64,000 nt of DNA from Saururus chinensis. Taxonomy: Eukaryota > Streptophyta > Magnoliopsida > Piperales > Saururaceae. The notes under the pieces were generated by a model. That model saw only the letters and a list, made by a program, of their open reading frames with translations, ran no database searches and was not told the origin of the DNA. Below, one piece after another: positions 11,950 to 24,400 of this stretch; within the stretch, counting starts at the first letter, position 1; each line of letters begins with the position of its first letter. Location: positions 6,004,968-6,068,967 of the forward strand of contig CP141141.1 in NCBI GenBank assembly GCA_035235625.1, read 5' to 3'. A program made the translations under genes and the position numbers.

Positions 11950-12450
11950 TAGGGTTTTTTACCATTGTGTCCTAGTTTAACTGTACATATACCTATTTTG
12001 TAACAGTAAAAATATATGTCAAACATTTTATTTGTTATTTAAGAAATTAGAATTAGAGAGAGCGTATTACGACATTATAAGACACATATCCAAAACCATA
12101 AAACCACACAAAAATTACTAATTGACTATTAAATAAAATAAAAATATACATAAAAATAGAATTATAAGAGAATTTCTTTTTAATCTCTCCAACTTGGGCC
12201 ATGGCATTGTTAAATTATAGAGTCAAGGTCGGGTTGTGTAGGTTATGTTGTTAAATCCTAACTCAACCCTACTTTTAAAATTGGTGAAATTTTGATACCC
12301 TAACCTTGACCCTATTTTAAATAGAGTTGATCGGGTGCGGGTTGAATTGGTCAAGTTCGGGTAGGCTTGAATTTTCTTAGCCTTAGTGGCAAGTGGCAGG
12401 AACTTTCTAAATTTAAGCCGAGAGTGAGGTATTCTTGGTCAACGTAGTCA
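11950..12450 (+). mobile_element. Dispersed MITE-like repeat, related to 53318-53946
   Basis: This AT-rich stretch aligns along most of its length with the reverse complement of 53.33-53.95 kb. Shared blocks include ACATTATAAGACACA, CACACAAAAATTACTAATTGAC (similar in both) and the GGTCAAGGTCGGGTTGT(G/A)(T/C)AGG block, followed by the ACCTTGACCCTATTTT theme. No coding capacity is visible. Ends are poorly defined here. The other copy suggests a short AAGGTTGRGAA inverted terminus. Superfamily not assigned. Confidence 0.5.
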
Positions 12451-12771
12451 ACTCAACTACATGAAACTGTAAAACCCTAAGTAGAGGTTCAAGAAGGAAG
12501 AAACAATTACTTTGAGCAATGGTCTATTTTAGGTAAGTTATCAAACCCACCTACATGAGTAGACCCGAGTATGAGAGTGTACCCGTGTGCAAACAAGTTT
12601 CACCTAGACTTGCCTCCCAAGCCCTAACCGAAATGTAGGAGCTAGGAGTGATCTATTTAAAGAAACTTCAACGAAGAACCAGATTTAATTGTAGAAGGAA
12701 AGAAGTTGAGTGGGCAAATAGTTAAGCAGGTAAACAAGTTCTTGGAACTGGGATCAGCAAGGTGTGCATTG

Positions 12772-13223
12772 TGTCACAGATGTGTCCCTTGGGAAGCCGA
12801 CCGTGCGGCGCTTGTAGGCTTAAGGCCCACCAAGCAAGCCTTTGTTTGGGACGAATGACTTGCCTTGCACAGATGCATTGTGCAAATCACTTGCGGGTGC
12901 TCATGCAAAGCGAAAAGGTAGGGGTAGAAAGCGACTCACATTGCAAGGAAACAAATGAACACAAGCATGGAAAATAGATGCATTCACTATCAACATGTTT
13001 ACAAGTAATGGGTGCAACTACATTATGACCAATAGCACAACTACTCACTCGCCCCTATATAGCATAAGAGATTTTTTGTATATGGCTAGAGTGGTAGCCA
13101 AAGTGGTTGTACGGGCATGGTAGAACCATAAAACATAAATAAAGAAAATACATGAAATAAATATATATATGTAAGTAAAGCAAAAAAGAAATTGGTAGGG
13201 TGTCCGAAACACAATTCGTGACA
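12772..13223 (-). repeat. Chromovirus 3' LTR
   Basis: Begins TGTCAC and ends GTGACA on the plus strand, a perfect 6-bp terminal inverted repeat with canonical TG/CA ends. It matches 17915-18370 along its whole length. A TATA-like CTATATAG (near 13053) lies in the same place as in the other LTR. Confidence 0.9.
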
Positions 13224-13236
13224 TGCTTCCCCACTC
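13224..13236 (-). other. Polypurine tract of the chromovirus
   Basis: On the minus strand GAGTGGGGAAGCA directly abuts the LTR start TGTCAC, the expected position and composition for the plus-strand primer. Confidence 0.8.
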
Positions 13237-13852
13237 AATTCCGTTGACGTCCTAGTTGACACTTCTCTAGGAGGTAGGCTTTGACTTGATCAGCATGGTG
13301 GGTGAGGAGTTCTTCTTCTGGCTCCCAACTATGTGGAAGGTCTCGCCATTTGGTGAAGAATTCGCAGATTTTCTCTTTGCCGCATTCAACTTCACGATGA
13401 GCGATGATTTTGTCGAGAATTCTAATGTCGGTGGTGACTTTGAGATTGCCACGTGCAAGGTAGTGTCTAGAGAGGTCCTCAACATCTGCATGGTATGGCT
13501 TCAGATAGCTGACGTGGAAGACAAGGTGAATCTTCATTCAGGGTGGTAATTGCACTTTGTAAGAAACCTTCCCGACCCGTTGGAGGATGGGTATGGGGCC
13601 TTCATACTTGCGAATGAGACGTTTGTGCAACTGGAAGAAAAGCTTTAGTTGGACATGGTTGAGCTTGACGAGCAAGAGAACCCCCGCACTAAAGGTGGAA
13701 GGTTGGCGGCCTTGATCGGCCCACTTCTTGGAGTGAGTAGTGGCCTTCTCGAGATAAGCACGTGCAATTTTAGAGGATATGTTCCAGTCTTGAGTGAGCT
13801 GAAAGGTAGGGGGACCGTTTCCAATGTAGCCCACAACTAATGTGTGGGGCAT
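13235..13852 (-). pseudogene. Chromovirus integrase C-terminus and chromodomain
   Basis: The frame at 13852-13538 reads KWADQGRQPSTFSAG and later RKYEGPIPILQRVGKVSYKV, the integrase C-terminal module. The next frame (13537-13235) gives HLVFHVSYLKPYH then ILDKIIAHREVECGK, FTKWRDLPHSWEPEEEL. The last part is a chromodomain (consensus xxILDxRxxRRGxxxYLVKWKGxPxxxATWE), a module thought to steer integration to marked heterochromatin. The step from one frame to the other is a break in the polyprotein. Confidence 0.85.
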
Positions 13853-13859
13853 GGCAGGC

Positions 13860-14430
13860 TAGCGACCAATGGCTAACTCAAACAGGCTCTAGTTACTGGC
13901 GGAACTCTTTTGTAAACTGTAGGAGAACTAAGCAACGTCAAGGAGATTGACCAATTCTTCTAGTTGGCACTAATGAAGTGGTGTAGATACTCTTCAAGGA
14001 GAGCATTAACACGCTCTGTTTGGCCATTTGTTTGAGGATGCATGCTCGACGAAAAGCTTAACTTTGACCCAAGAAGTTTAAATAGTTTCATCCAGAAGCA
14101 GCTTATGAAATGTCCATCTCGATCACACACATACTTAACAATATTCTTCAGAAAGAGGTGGGCAGATTCTTCAGCGGTGAAATGTTTGGGAGCCGGCATG
14201 AAGATAGCATATTTAGAGAAATGGTCAACAACCTCCAAGATTGATCCGTATCTGCCAACTTTGGGCAATGCCGAGATAAAGTCAAAAGAAACACTCTCCC
14301 AAGGTCCCTATGGTACAAGTAGTGGTTCAAGGAGGCCTCGTGGTTTTTCACATTCCACTTTGTCTTGTTGGCAAGTAAGGCATGTTCAAACATATGCCTC
14401 AACATCATCGCTCATGTGAGGCCATAAGTA
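13860..14430 (-). pseudogene. Chromovirus integrase core
   Basis: Integrase catalytic positions are all present: VSFDFISALPKV (first Asp, near 14280), VCDRDGHFISCFW (second Asp), NGQTERVNALLEEY (Glu). The zinc-finger region lies further right (around 14330-14430) with a TCLTCQ-like stretch. The core is split by frame changes and cannot be expressed as one protein. Survival of D, D and E contrasts with the lost protease site. Confidence 0.85.
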
Positions 14431-14580
14431 AGCCCGCTCTAGAAGGGCCAATGTGCGATGGATACTCGGATGGCCAACCCAAGGAGTGTCATGACACTCA
14501 TGAAGGAGTTCTTTCTGCAAGTGGTCCGCTTTTGGAACATAGATCCTTTGTTCCTTGGTCAATAGTAACCCATTGTCAAG

Positions 14581-15085
14581 CTAAAACTTATGAGTCTTGC
14601 CTTCTTTCACTTGTTGGAGGAGGGTGCACACCAAGGGATCTTTCACCAATGTTGATCGAATGCGATGTTGTAGATCATTCGAGCAAAAACTGATGCTAGC
14701 AAGATAGAAGGAAGTCATTTCGGTCAATTCAACATGATGACTAAGTGCATCAGCAACGACATTGTTCCGTCCAGGTTTGTACTCTAATATATAGACAAAT
14801 TCTGCCAAAAAGTCTTGTCACAGAGCTTGTTTGAGAGATAACTTGGGCTAAGACTGGAAGTGACTAGTCGTAGTGTTCTCTGTTTTGACGACAAAGCGAG
14901 AACCCAATAAGTAATGGCACCAGGTGCGCAGGAAATGGATAATTGATGTCATCTCCCTCTCTTGTACTATGTAGTGTCGTTCTGTTTCATTGAGTTTGCT
15001 ACTTTCAAAGGCAACAGGGTGGTCTTCCTATTAGAGAACACCCCCGATGGCATAATTAGAGGAATCCGTTTGTACTTCAAATGGC
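14581..15085 (-). pseudogene. Chromovirus RNase H region
   Basis: The minus strand reads FEVQTDSSNYAIGGVL, then two consecutive stops (TAA TAG near 15028-15033), then EDHPVAFESSKLNETERHY, HFLRTWCHYLLGSRFVV and, in a shifted frame, EFVYILEYKPGRNNVVADALS. These are the standard gypsy RNase H blocks (TDASxxxIGxVL and KPGxxNxxADALSR). Confidence 0.8.
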
Positions 15086-15333
15086 TTGGAGTAGTCCAGG
15101 AGTCAAAACACCGGTTCCTGTGTGATCGCTATCTATAGTTTAGTAAAGGCTTTCTGATAGTGTTCCAACCCACCAAGGGTGATCTTTCTTTAGCAAGTCC
15201 ATTAAAGGGGCAGCTTTTTGTAAATACCCTTGGACAAAACGCTTGTAATAGTTGGAGAGACCCAAGAAAGTTCGCAATTATTTTACTTTGGTAGGGGCCG
15301 GCCAATCCTCAATTGTGCGAACCGTTTCTTGGT

Positions 15334-15831
15334 TCATTCAAACTGGTCTACCGCTAATATGATGTCCCCAAAAGAGAATTTCCTATTGTGCAAAGGAGCG
15401 CTTCTCCAGCTTGACGTATAGTTTGTTCCGGTGAGGAACCTCGAACACGGTTTGCAAGTAACATGTTCGACAAGTGTATTATTGTAGACCACAATGTCAT
15501 CGAGATAGATGACCACAAAGTGGTCAAGGAAGTCATGGAAAACATTGTTCTTGACTGTGCAAAAGGTGGATGGTGCATTGGTGAGGCCAAAAGGCATGAC
15601 CAAGAACTCGAACGCCCCATAGTGAGTAACACATGTAGTATTGGCTTCATCACCATCGGCAATGCGTACTTGGTAGTGACCAAAACGGAGATCCAATTTA
15701 GAGAAGTAACGAGCACTGCCAAGTTGCTCGAAAAGATTCACGATGAGCGGGAGGGGATATTTGTTCTTCACTGTTAATTTGATCAACGCCCGATAGTCGA
15801 TACAAAGGTGCAAGCTCCCATCGTGCTTCAT
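15334..15831 (-). pseudogene. Chromovirus reverse transcriptase
   Basis: An open stretch covers most RT fingers and palm blocks: LHLCIDYRALIKLTVKNKYP, YFSKLDLRFGHYQVRI, FEFLVMPFGLTNAPSTF, and the catalytic YLDD at 15496-15507 in VVIYLDDIVVY. After NTLVEHV the homology moves to another frame (NKLYVKLEKRSFA), with a stop before EILFWGHHIS. The catalytic Asp pair is intact. Confidence 0.9.
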
Positions 15832-16157
15832 TTGAAATAAAACCGGGGTCCAAAGGGGGCTTTAGAGGAGCGGATGAAGCCCACATCAAGCAACTCATTA
15901 AGCTGTCTACACAATTCTATAAGTTCGGGGGGCGCCATCAGGTAAGGGCCGCGGGTTGTGGTTTCGCGTTAGGCTCCCAACTCGATTTGGTGGTCAATGG
16001 GTCATTGCTGAGGGGGACACTTTGGTAAAGCATCAGGCAGAACATCAGCATAGTCAGTTAAAACATGTTCAACTTCTGTCGGCAAGGGTTGATTCCCCTA
16101 TGGTTGATTTTCCATACGAAGAGCTATAAGGTATGTTGGATCACCTTTCTTCAAATG

Positions 16158-16586
16158 TTATCTAGTTGCATTCAAACCGTTATCTAGTTGCAGTGCGGAT
16201 AAATGTGCGGTATCAATCCTGCTCTTCTGAACAACCGGCACTATGCAGGGATTTGTGGCTTCAAATATGCAGATAGAACCCAAATGTGGCATCGGGACAA
16301 TATTTGCTTTCTGTAAGAATTCCATCCTAAGGATAACTTGGAAGTCATCCAAGGGGACGGCCATGAGATTTGTTGTGCCGGACCACTTGTCAATTTGAAT
16401 GGGAACATCTTTAGACAACCCGGTGATAGGGTGAGCTTTAGAGTTCACAACCTTTATTCGACTAGAATCTTTGACTAGCCTTAGCCCTATGTGTCTTGTT
16501 TCATTGTCCGATATAAAGGTGTGGGTGGCTCCCATGTCTTCCATTGCTTTTGTTAGGACACCATTTAAGCAGATCTCAATGTACAT
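16158..16586 (-). pseudogene. Chromovirus aspartic protease region
   Basis: The retropepsin segment reads KAMEDMGATHTFIS where families have (A/V)L(V)DTGATHxFIS, so the DTG active-site Thr is Met (ACG to ATG, a C to T change) and the preceding hydrophobic residue is Glu. The second glycine-rich part appears as VILRMEFLQ (normally ILGMDFL). The product would be inactive. Confidence 0.8.
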
Positions 16587-16629
16587 CAGACCCTTTGCTT
16601 GAGATAATTGTTTTCCCTAAGTACCCTCA

Positions 16630-17947
16630 ATGGTGTTGAGTAGTGTCAAAGCTCCCATCTTAGGTGTTTCATCTTCGTTGCCGGATACTTCATCATTTCC
16701 TTCAAGTCGGGATGACTGTATTGCAACAAGGGCATTAAGTGCTTTCTTTTTAGGACATTGCCAAGTAAGATGGGGTCCTACACATAGTAACCATGATAAT
16801 GGACCCCTAGCACGATTGATGGGTTGGAACGGCCGAGTGGCAGAAGTGGAACTATCAACTTTTGTCCCGAAGTCTTTGTAAAAAGGCTTCTTTTCACCAA
16901 CCTTGCCTTTTCCCTTGTCCTGAGACTCACTAGGGTTACATTGGTCCCATTAACCTTGTCGCAGGCCTTGGTCCTTCTGAAAATATCTAGGTTTTCTTGT
17001 GTTGTCCTGGGCAGTAAAGTCAGTAAGACACTCAGCCTTAGTGATAGCTGTAGATAAGTCACGCACTTTAAGCCGATTCAGCTCTATTTGGGACCACAAC
17101 TTGAGGCCTTTAAGGAAGTAGAACAGCTTGTCATTCTCAGCCATATCTCAAATGCCCAACATAAGGGCTAAAAATTGTTTGACGTATTCATGAATGGTTC
17201 TTGTTTGTTGGAGACGACAGAGATTCCGTCGGGCAATGAATTCCACATTTTCAAGCAAAAATTGGGTCTTTAACTAACCTTCAGGTCTTCCCAAGTGTTT
17301 ACTTTGAGACGACCATTCAAAATTTCTTCGTACTTCATCCTCCACCAAAGCTTAGCATCGCCGGGTAAGTACATTGTGGCCATCATGACCTTAGCGTCTT
17401 TTGATTCTGGGCAAACAGCCCGAAAGTATTTTTCCATATCGAACAAAAAATTTTCCAGTTCTTTAACATCTCGCACTCCCTGATAGACCTTGGGGTCTGG
17501 CACTTTAGGGTGCTTGATGGCTACAACAAGCTCCTCTTGGGCCATTATCCGAAGGAGAAGGCTCACTTGTGTAGCCAGATTTTGTACCTCCTTACGCAAT
17601 TTCTCAACTTCCGCTTGCGATTCTTTGATCAACATGCGGTTCTCTATACTGACATAACGATTTTGTGATCTTGTCTCGCGATTCCATTTTTTCACTTTTT
17701 CAAGAGACTTCACTTTCTCTTCCAATGCAGGAAGTCCACTGACCAAGGGGGCAACTTGCTCCTCCAAGGCTTCAACGTGGTCCTGCCATTTGGATAACTT
17801 TTTGTGTTGTGGGTCTGGAGCTGCATGCTCGACTCCACTAGCTTCACCGACTACCGACTTCGTCATCGCAAGTGGAAGCTTGACAGATGGTCCTTTTTTG
17901 TCTCTAATACCAACTATCACGGACGTGCCCCTTGGGCAGCCGACCAT
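16630..17947 (-). pseudogene. Chromovirus Gag
   Basis: A 225-codon open frame (17947-17270) has a leucine/lysine-rich coiled-coil part (about residues 50-135), then PDPKVYQGVRDVKELENFL and PGDAKLWWRMKYEE, the standard retrotransposon-gag domain. Homology continues in other frames (FYFLKGLKLWSQIELNR at about 17110). The CCHC zinc knuckle near 16752-16796 reads WLLCVGPHLTWQC where C-x2-C-x3-H-x4-C is expected, so its first Cys appears to be Trp. Confidence 0.85.
17901..17912 (-). other. Chromovirus primer-binding site (tRNA-iMet type)
   Basis: On the minus strand, just inside the 5' LTR, the sequence is TGGTATTAGAGA. The initiator-Met PBS is TGGTATCAGAG(C), so a single C to T change is seen in the first 11 bases. 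Confidence 0.8.
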
Positions 17948-18370
17948 GCAGCGCTTGCAGGCTTAAGGCCCACCAAGCAAGCCTTCGTTTGGGACAAATG
18001 GCATGCCTTGCACGGATGTGCTGCGCAAATCACTTGCGGGCGCTCATGCAAAGCAAAAAGGTAGAGGGAAGAAAGCAACTCACATTGCAAGGAAACGAAT
18101 GAACACAAGCATTGAAAATGGATGCATTCATTATCAACATGTTTACAAGCAATGGGTGCAACAACACTATGACCAACATCACAACTACTCACTCCCCCCT
18201 ATATAGCATAAGAGATTTTTTCTATATGGCTGGAGTGGCAGCCAAAGTGGCTGTACAGGCATGGTGGCACCATAAAACATAAATAAAGAAAATACATAAA
18301 AATAAAGAAAAATACATGTAAGTAAAGCAAAAAGGAAATTGGCAGGGTGTATGGAATGCAATCCATGACA
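17915..18370 (-). repeat. Chromovirus 5' LTR
   Basis: Matches the 3' LTR over its full length. Its internal end reads TATCAC on the plus strand in place of TGTCAC, a mutated terminus. The TATA-like CTATATAG (near 18200) is retained. Confidence 0.9.
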
Positions 18371-18560
18371 GTTGGCCCATCAACTAGAGTTTCTTTGGCA
18401 CCAAGCTGAAAGCAATCCCAAGTTTGGTCTGATTTGAACCTAATTGATTTGATTTGATCTGATTGGATATAAATGAAAAAAGTCCCAGCCAAGAGGAGAA
18501 TTTACCAAAGGGAGGACTGCCCCATAAGAAAAGGCATCTTCCTTCTTCTCTTGCTCTATT

Positions 18561-18650
18561 CACTACAACAAAAAGGATAATTAGTGCTGCAATAAAAAGC
18601 ATTGCTAAAAACTGCTTTTAGTGATGCTTCTTGCCAGAGGCGGAGCCACG
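18561..18650 (+). mobile_element. CACTA transposon terminus (solitary end)
   Basis: CACTACAACAAAAAGGATAA is a canonical CACTA-superfamily end, followed by subterminal AGTGCTGCAATAAAAAGCATTGCTAAAAACTGC repeats (described, not fully listed) resembling the GCTGCTAAAA motifs at 36330-36412. I could not find the matching opposite end nearby, so this is a truncated or miniature copy. Confidence 0.65.
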
Positions 18651-19480
18651 CTCACTCTCCAACTACAGCATAGTGATGCTTCTTATCTAGTGAGGCCTAG
18701 ATTGGCCTTCACGTACAATCCAAGTACATTAGAGTAGAGGAAGAGATGGGTATGGGAGACGCTCAAATCTCTCTTCCCACCGTCGGCCAAAACAATGCCC
18801 TTGGCTATGACTAGTAATGGCAACCAAAAGTTGGCCACACGCAAGGGCAAGCTGACTGGTCGTGTGCCCATCTTCTCCATCAACCCTCTCTCTTTCCCAA
18901 TTGATTTAATCGCAAAGGTGTGGGTTTCGCTAGTGAACTTACCAATTCGACCTTTGGCCTTTATGCATTCTCCTCCCCAACTTTGTCACCAGCCGCCTTC
19001 ACTAAAAAACTTCCCCGATGGCTTCTTCTCTCTTCATCCCCTAAGGGCCAAAAAGTTGCCCTTAAAAGCACTAATTAGCCCTTTTATAATAAGGGGATTA
19101 GCGTTCTTAATCCCCCATGAGGTTTGGGTTAACTAAGCTTCTCTTAGGCAACTTAATTGGGTTTTTTAAATTAATTTTTGTCACTTTAATTAATCGGGCC
19201 CATATAATGACTTAAATAGACAATTTGTGCTTGTAATTTGGGCAAATGGGCCCTGTGCACTATATTTAATTTCAAATGGTCATAACTCTCTCATCTATAG
19301 TTTGATTCACGCGTTCTTGGTGGCATTTCAAAGCTTTTTCTATTTACTTTCTATCCATATAAGTATCAGACACTAATTCTAACTATTGCATAAGTTATTC
19401 TTATAAAAATTTTAAGGGGTCAAATACCCTATTTTCTACATGGCCAACTTCAAAAAATTTTAAAATTCCCGGACGTTACA
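18650..19480 (-). mobile_element. Truncated long LTR of a gypsy-type element
   Basis: The right edge on the minus strand reads TGTAACGTCCGGGAATTTT, a typical start of long Ty3/gypsy LTRs, and a TATAAAAG box follows at 19081-19088 (minus). A 113-codon plus-strand ORF inside is Pro/Leu-rich, lacks domains and probably arises by chance. The left boundary is uncertain. Confidence 0.5.
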
Positions 19481-21452
19481 AGAAAACAACAATCATAACA
19501 AAAATATCACATAACACACTAAAGTAATTGTAGCTTCTAGATTCCTCTTACTACTTTATCTTTCTAAAGTTCTCACCCCTATCCTTAACATTCTCTTAAT
19601 AAGCTCCTTTGTTCGCTTTAATACATCTCAAATTCTTTTAACAGTCCTATGTGTTATTAGTACATTAGTCCATTCCTATGTAAATTACTCACTGAAAAGT
19701 CTTTGCCTAGACTTTTATTGATGAAATCTTTATGTTGTTTCTCGCATATTGTTCTGAACTCTTTCTCCTAAATGACTTTGGTCATGATACCTACTGTAAG
19801 ACAAATCTATAATATGATCTAGGAAGTCTTTGAAACTACTAAATCATATTCTCAATCAAGTATTGGTCCGTGGACAATGGACGGACAGAGCAAGACTAGT
19901 TATATGCAACCTGATAGTCTTCGTCAACAACTTCCAGTTGCATCTAGAAACTGAAGTCACCTGCTAAATAAATCGAGAAGGGATATTGGAGGGGCCACCC
20001 GATGTCTAATACCCAAGATGTTAGAAGTGTGCTGGTGCACTAAAATCTTGCTTGTGTCCGAAGACATCTTTTATGCTCAAGTGGAATTACTTTCGTCTAC
20101 TTCCCAAATGATTACTACTTATTATCTGAGTTATGTCTGTTATGAATAAGGATCACCCATCCTACCAAAACAATACGCTAAACATGATACATTAAATATG
20201 TCCTCTTTGTTGCTAAGCTGATACTAGGTACACCAACCATGATGTAAAACATATTAATCAACAACCTCCTTCTGGGTGTTCATCTAGTAGATTTTGCTCC
20301 TATCCGAAGGTGTCTTCCTTTAGTCTTTTCTAAACCCTCACATAGTTTCTCTTGATTATCTTTAATGTCTTACATTAGCAACTCGAGCCGCACTCAACTC
20401 CTATGTTGAGAATGATAAATATTACATTAGCCATCCATAGCTCAGCCATTAGCTCATTAACTTCATTCTCATGCTCTTACTATAGAATCTTATGGCAAGT
20501 TGAGACTTAGGTCATAATTATGAAATCCTTACTTATCACCCCATGCTACTTGGAAATGAATCACTTTTTATTATAAGTTATTCTCCCTTAAAGCTATGTT
20601 ATTATGACATTCTTCGCAAGGCACATATCAATTAAATTCCACTCTTCATTAACTCTTCTAGGTCTATTATTTTTCATCAAATAGCACATATGCAGTCTGA
20701 ATGTCATAAGCAAACATTATACAAAACTGTTCATGCCTTAAGTTAATTTCTTATGTATATTGTTGTAATATTCATGAATTTCCTAATTTTTTAAATTTGG
20801 GTATGTGAAAATTAGTGTGTTCAATCCTTGGACCTTCTTAGTTAAATAACTTCTTATTTAAATGGAGTTTTAGGGTGAGTGTGCATGCAAGGTGTATGTC
20901 TACCACTTACGAGAAAGAACCAAATCAATCAAATAGTTAACCAAAGAAAAGTCTGAGACTAGTGTAATTAAAAATTGATGGAAAAAGCTTTGAAACTCCA
21001 CCACAAATACGCAAATCAAAGCTGGGATGACGAAGTTATCACTATTCAAAGTTGAACATAGAACACATACTCCGTTTATTCAAATTAGATGTGCAATTGG
21101 GTTGTTTACTTCGCTATGTGGGCCTAGTTTACTTAAGTGAGAAATTGGCCACAAAGGTCCAAATTGGGCTACCCAATAGGGGTATTTTGGTATAACTCCT
21201 TAGGAAATTACAAATCAAATCCCCATGATTATAAAATGCTATTTAGGGCTTCTTTGAGGGAGCTTTTGGAGGGCGAGAGAAGAGCCACCAAAAGTTTTCC
21301 TAGTGAGTTTGGCCTGTGATAGAGTCGGGGAAGAGCAAGTTTGAAGACTAGTTTTTTGGCCAGGTAGGATTGCCTAGCTTATGAAATAATTATATGTTTA
21401 TGATGTTAAATTTCTTTTTATTAAGTATATTTTATTGTAAAATTAGTTAATG
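19481..21452. other. No gene seen; probable degraded retroelement DNA
   Basis: AT-rich sequence without supported ORFs. A TATAAAA box at about 21232 (plus) followed by a GAGGGCGAGAGAAGAGCC stretch resembles an LTR promoter/leader. No element ends were resolved. Confidence 0.35.
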
Positions 21453-24400
21453 TGTAAAAAGCCCAACTTTGGGGATGGGACCTATCACTCCCTGGGTTTT
21501 TCAAACCATTTTCCAATAAATTTCATGAAAAAATTTTGTAATATAATAGTTGTAATTTGTGAAAATTGATGAAAATTGAAACCTGTGAAAACATTTTATA
21601 TTTCTCACATCATCAATTTAAAATCACACAACTTGAAACTTTCTTTTAAATCATCAAATACATCAACTAAACACCCAGGCGTGAGATCAAACAAACACAT
21701 GTAAAAGCACGAGTGTCATTGCCATGGGCTTAAATACACATCTCCCATGCATAGCCGAGTACAAGTTCGATAACAGTCCATATACAAGTCCAAAATAATA
21801 CATGCACAAGCTCTCAACTCCCCTAATACATGTATACTCAAAAATTACATCAGATCGTAGCATAACTAAACAAAAAAACCTGAACAATCAAAAATTGACC
21901 TGAAGTCCGTAAGTCTGTCCTCTCCTCCAAAACTAAGTCCCGCCTATGAAGCTCTCGTGCTGGGACCCGCAGAAGTCACTGGAGGATCTGAAATTCAGTA
22001 GAGGGAAAGTGAGTATTTTCATACTTAGTATAAAATACCCAGCAGGGGATTTCTAAACAATGAACTTGTAAGTCCAAACATAGATGCCTTCATGAAACAT
22101 AACATGAAGTAGCAAAACATGAAATCAAAATCTCTCAAAATATGATGCTCATAACCATACACATCACGAACTCATGTTCGTCCCATCTTACCACACAACC
22201 CTACGCATATACATACACTTACTATCTTACTCATACTGTCTTACTCAAACTCTTACACTTATAGTCCTACTCTTACTGTCTTACTCAACACATACACTTA
22301 CGATCGACACCTAGAGCTTATTATCAAGCTAACTAGCTCCAACGTTGATGGAAAGGAATGCCACTCGGGAGTTACCTTAACCTCCAGAGAGTACTAGACG
22401 TCATGGACTTTTCCGAAGGCAAGGTACACATATACTCATGGGGCACAAGATCAAACAGGTAAGAGTAGTTCCATGATACTACTTACCAGAGCGTGCAAAC
22501 ATAAACGGCCACACATTAGGGCCATACAATCACCCACACTTTAGGGGTCTTATAGTGCCAATGTCACTCTTGGAAAGAATTTATACAATGCCACTCTTGG
22601 GCATAATCATACAGTGCTCTCAATAGAGCATCAAACATCTGGGCTTAAATATAGCACACAGACAAACTCCTGCAGGATACACACCATGGCTAGATATGAA
22701 AAATGCTTAGCCAATTAATCACCGGCTAGCTCAACCACAGAACTTAATCGATCTAACTACTAAAGTCTCAAATTCATAAGGTTAACATTTTAGTTTTTCT
22801 TAACATTCTAGTTTGAATTAAATATGTTATGCTCGTGTAATGTTCCTCTGAAATCATACTATCAACAAGTCTACTAGTAAACTCGAAACTAAGTCTGTTT
22901 GCCTCGAGAACTCTAAAGTTTTCTGCTCATTGTATCAAAGCCTGATCCAATCCAAACTAATTTCAGCCCATCAAGTGTACACATATCGATACAATCGATA
23001 TAAACATCCACCATTGCACATGTCAAACCACACAAATCTAACCAAACACTACTTACAATTATAGCACATCCAACATGTGCCTAAACCATTGCAAACACGT
23101 GCAGATAAATGATCTTACTAGCATGCAAATACTTACACTGCAAACATGTACAATCCCACATTTGCCAAGCCGATAACATGTCATTTAATTAGAATTTGCA
23201 TAAGCTAATATCATACCATTATATGCGATATCCATAGCATTACATATTATGAAACATGTAATTATATTGGCCCTAGCATGCATTTTAACATACCAAGCAT
23301 GCTACGATGGAATTACAAGTTCAAAGCCCCCTACCTCGCTTTTTGAGCGTACGAATGATGTCCGGGTGCACAACTATGACAACATCAGTGACAAATTCAA
23401 CGAACCCAAGCGTTGTTTTCTATAAAACGAGCTTCCCCTGGGTGTGAAAGTGCTGCAAGCTTGCTGGGGGTTTACGCAATGAATGGTCTGGTCCGGTCCT
23501 GATTCAACGCCCGTCAATCTCCATGCCTCCCATCGACACGTACAAGAGGCGGTCGGGGGGTGGACATTACGCCCAAAATGGCTAATATGCAAGCCCAAAT
23601 TTTTGTACGGTGTCCAGCTCCACCGTCGGTCACTGGGTGTCGTGGCGAATCGTCGGAAGCCCAAAAGTGTCCCAGGTAGAGGTCGACAATAGTTGTTCTG
23701 GAGGCCGAAATCCACGTATAAGGGCTAGAGGGGCATGGGTTAAGGTAGAGAGGTGAGGAGGAGAAGAAACAAGGTGACAGTGGCCAGCCACAGCCGCCGG
23801 CAAGGCCACACAACCACAGGACAACAAAGTTTTTGCTTCCCGAATGTGAGTTTTTGGGTGCAAAAACAAGGACGGTGGATGGGAGGAAGGTTAGAGAGGA
23901 GAAAGGAGGGCATGGGAAGGAAGCCTCTGACCGGAGTAGAGGTGGAGAGGTGGTGGCCGGCCAGAAACGGTGCACAATGGTCACCAAACGAAGCTCCGAT
24001 GCTCCAAACGGCCAAAAGGGTGAAAACCGAGCCAAAATCCGGTAGCTCGAGGAGGAGCAAGGAAGTGACGGCGGATGCTCTAGTCAGTACCACTGGACTT
24101 GTGGCAGCTGGGTGAAGCGAGATCCAACAATAAATGGTGGATTCTGACTATGGAGGAGGTGCGACGGAGGGTCTAGAAAAGCCCTCGGTTTCCCTATGCT
24201 CACTGTGAGAGTTTCTGTATGTTTCTGGAATGAACAGATGGGTCGTGGCTGAAAAACCACGATCTACTATTCATTTATAAGCTTTTCAATTAATCACATA
24301 TCAGCTTCCTATTTCATGCATTGTCGCTTCCCTACATGCGCCATGCCTCCCCTACCGCGTCCAAAAGCTAGTAAATACTTCGGGCCCGACTTTTTCGTAC

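Larger units (their letters stand above)
12772..18370 (-). mobile_element. Ty3/gypsy chromovirus, full-length but defective
   Basis: A 5.6-kb LTR retrotransposon in minus orientation, with order 5' LTR (right), PBS, gag, PR, RT, RNase H, IN, chromodomain, PPT, 3' LTR (left). The C-terminal chromodomain places it among chromoviruses. The small size and short LTRs fit clades such as Reina or Galadriel (inference). Many frameshifts and stops split the polyprotein, the protease DTG is DMG, and RNase H has tandem stops. By hand the two LTRs differ at roughly 50-60 of about 455 positions, mostly transitions, so the insertion is old. I found no perfect 5-bp target duplication (CATTG left, GTTGG right). 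Confidence 0.9.

Noticed and set aside
12762-12977. 71-codon plus ORF repeated near 17.9-18.2 kb
   Set aside because: It lies in the chromovirus LTR; the repetition is the LTR pair, not a gene duplication.
13286-17483. Plus-strand ORFs of 60-125 codons
   Set aside because: Antisense shadows of the chromovirus polyprotein.
12767-18375. A target-site duplication for the chromovirus
   Set aside because: CATTG on the left and GTTGG on the right share too few positions to claim a 5-bp duplication.
23374-24115. Cluster of ORFs of 66-173 codons on both strands
   Set aside because: They overlap one another in several frames, show only Pro/Ser/Arg-rich composition of GC-rich DNA, and lie in the leader part of a probable LTR.
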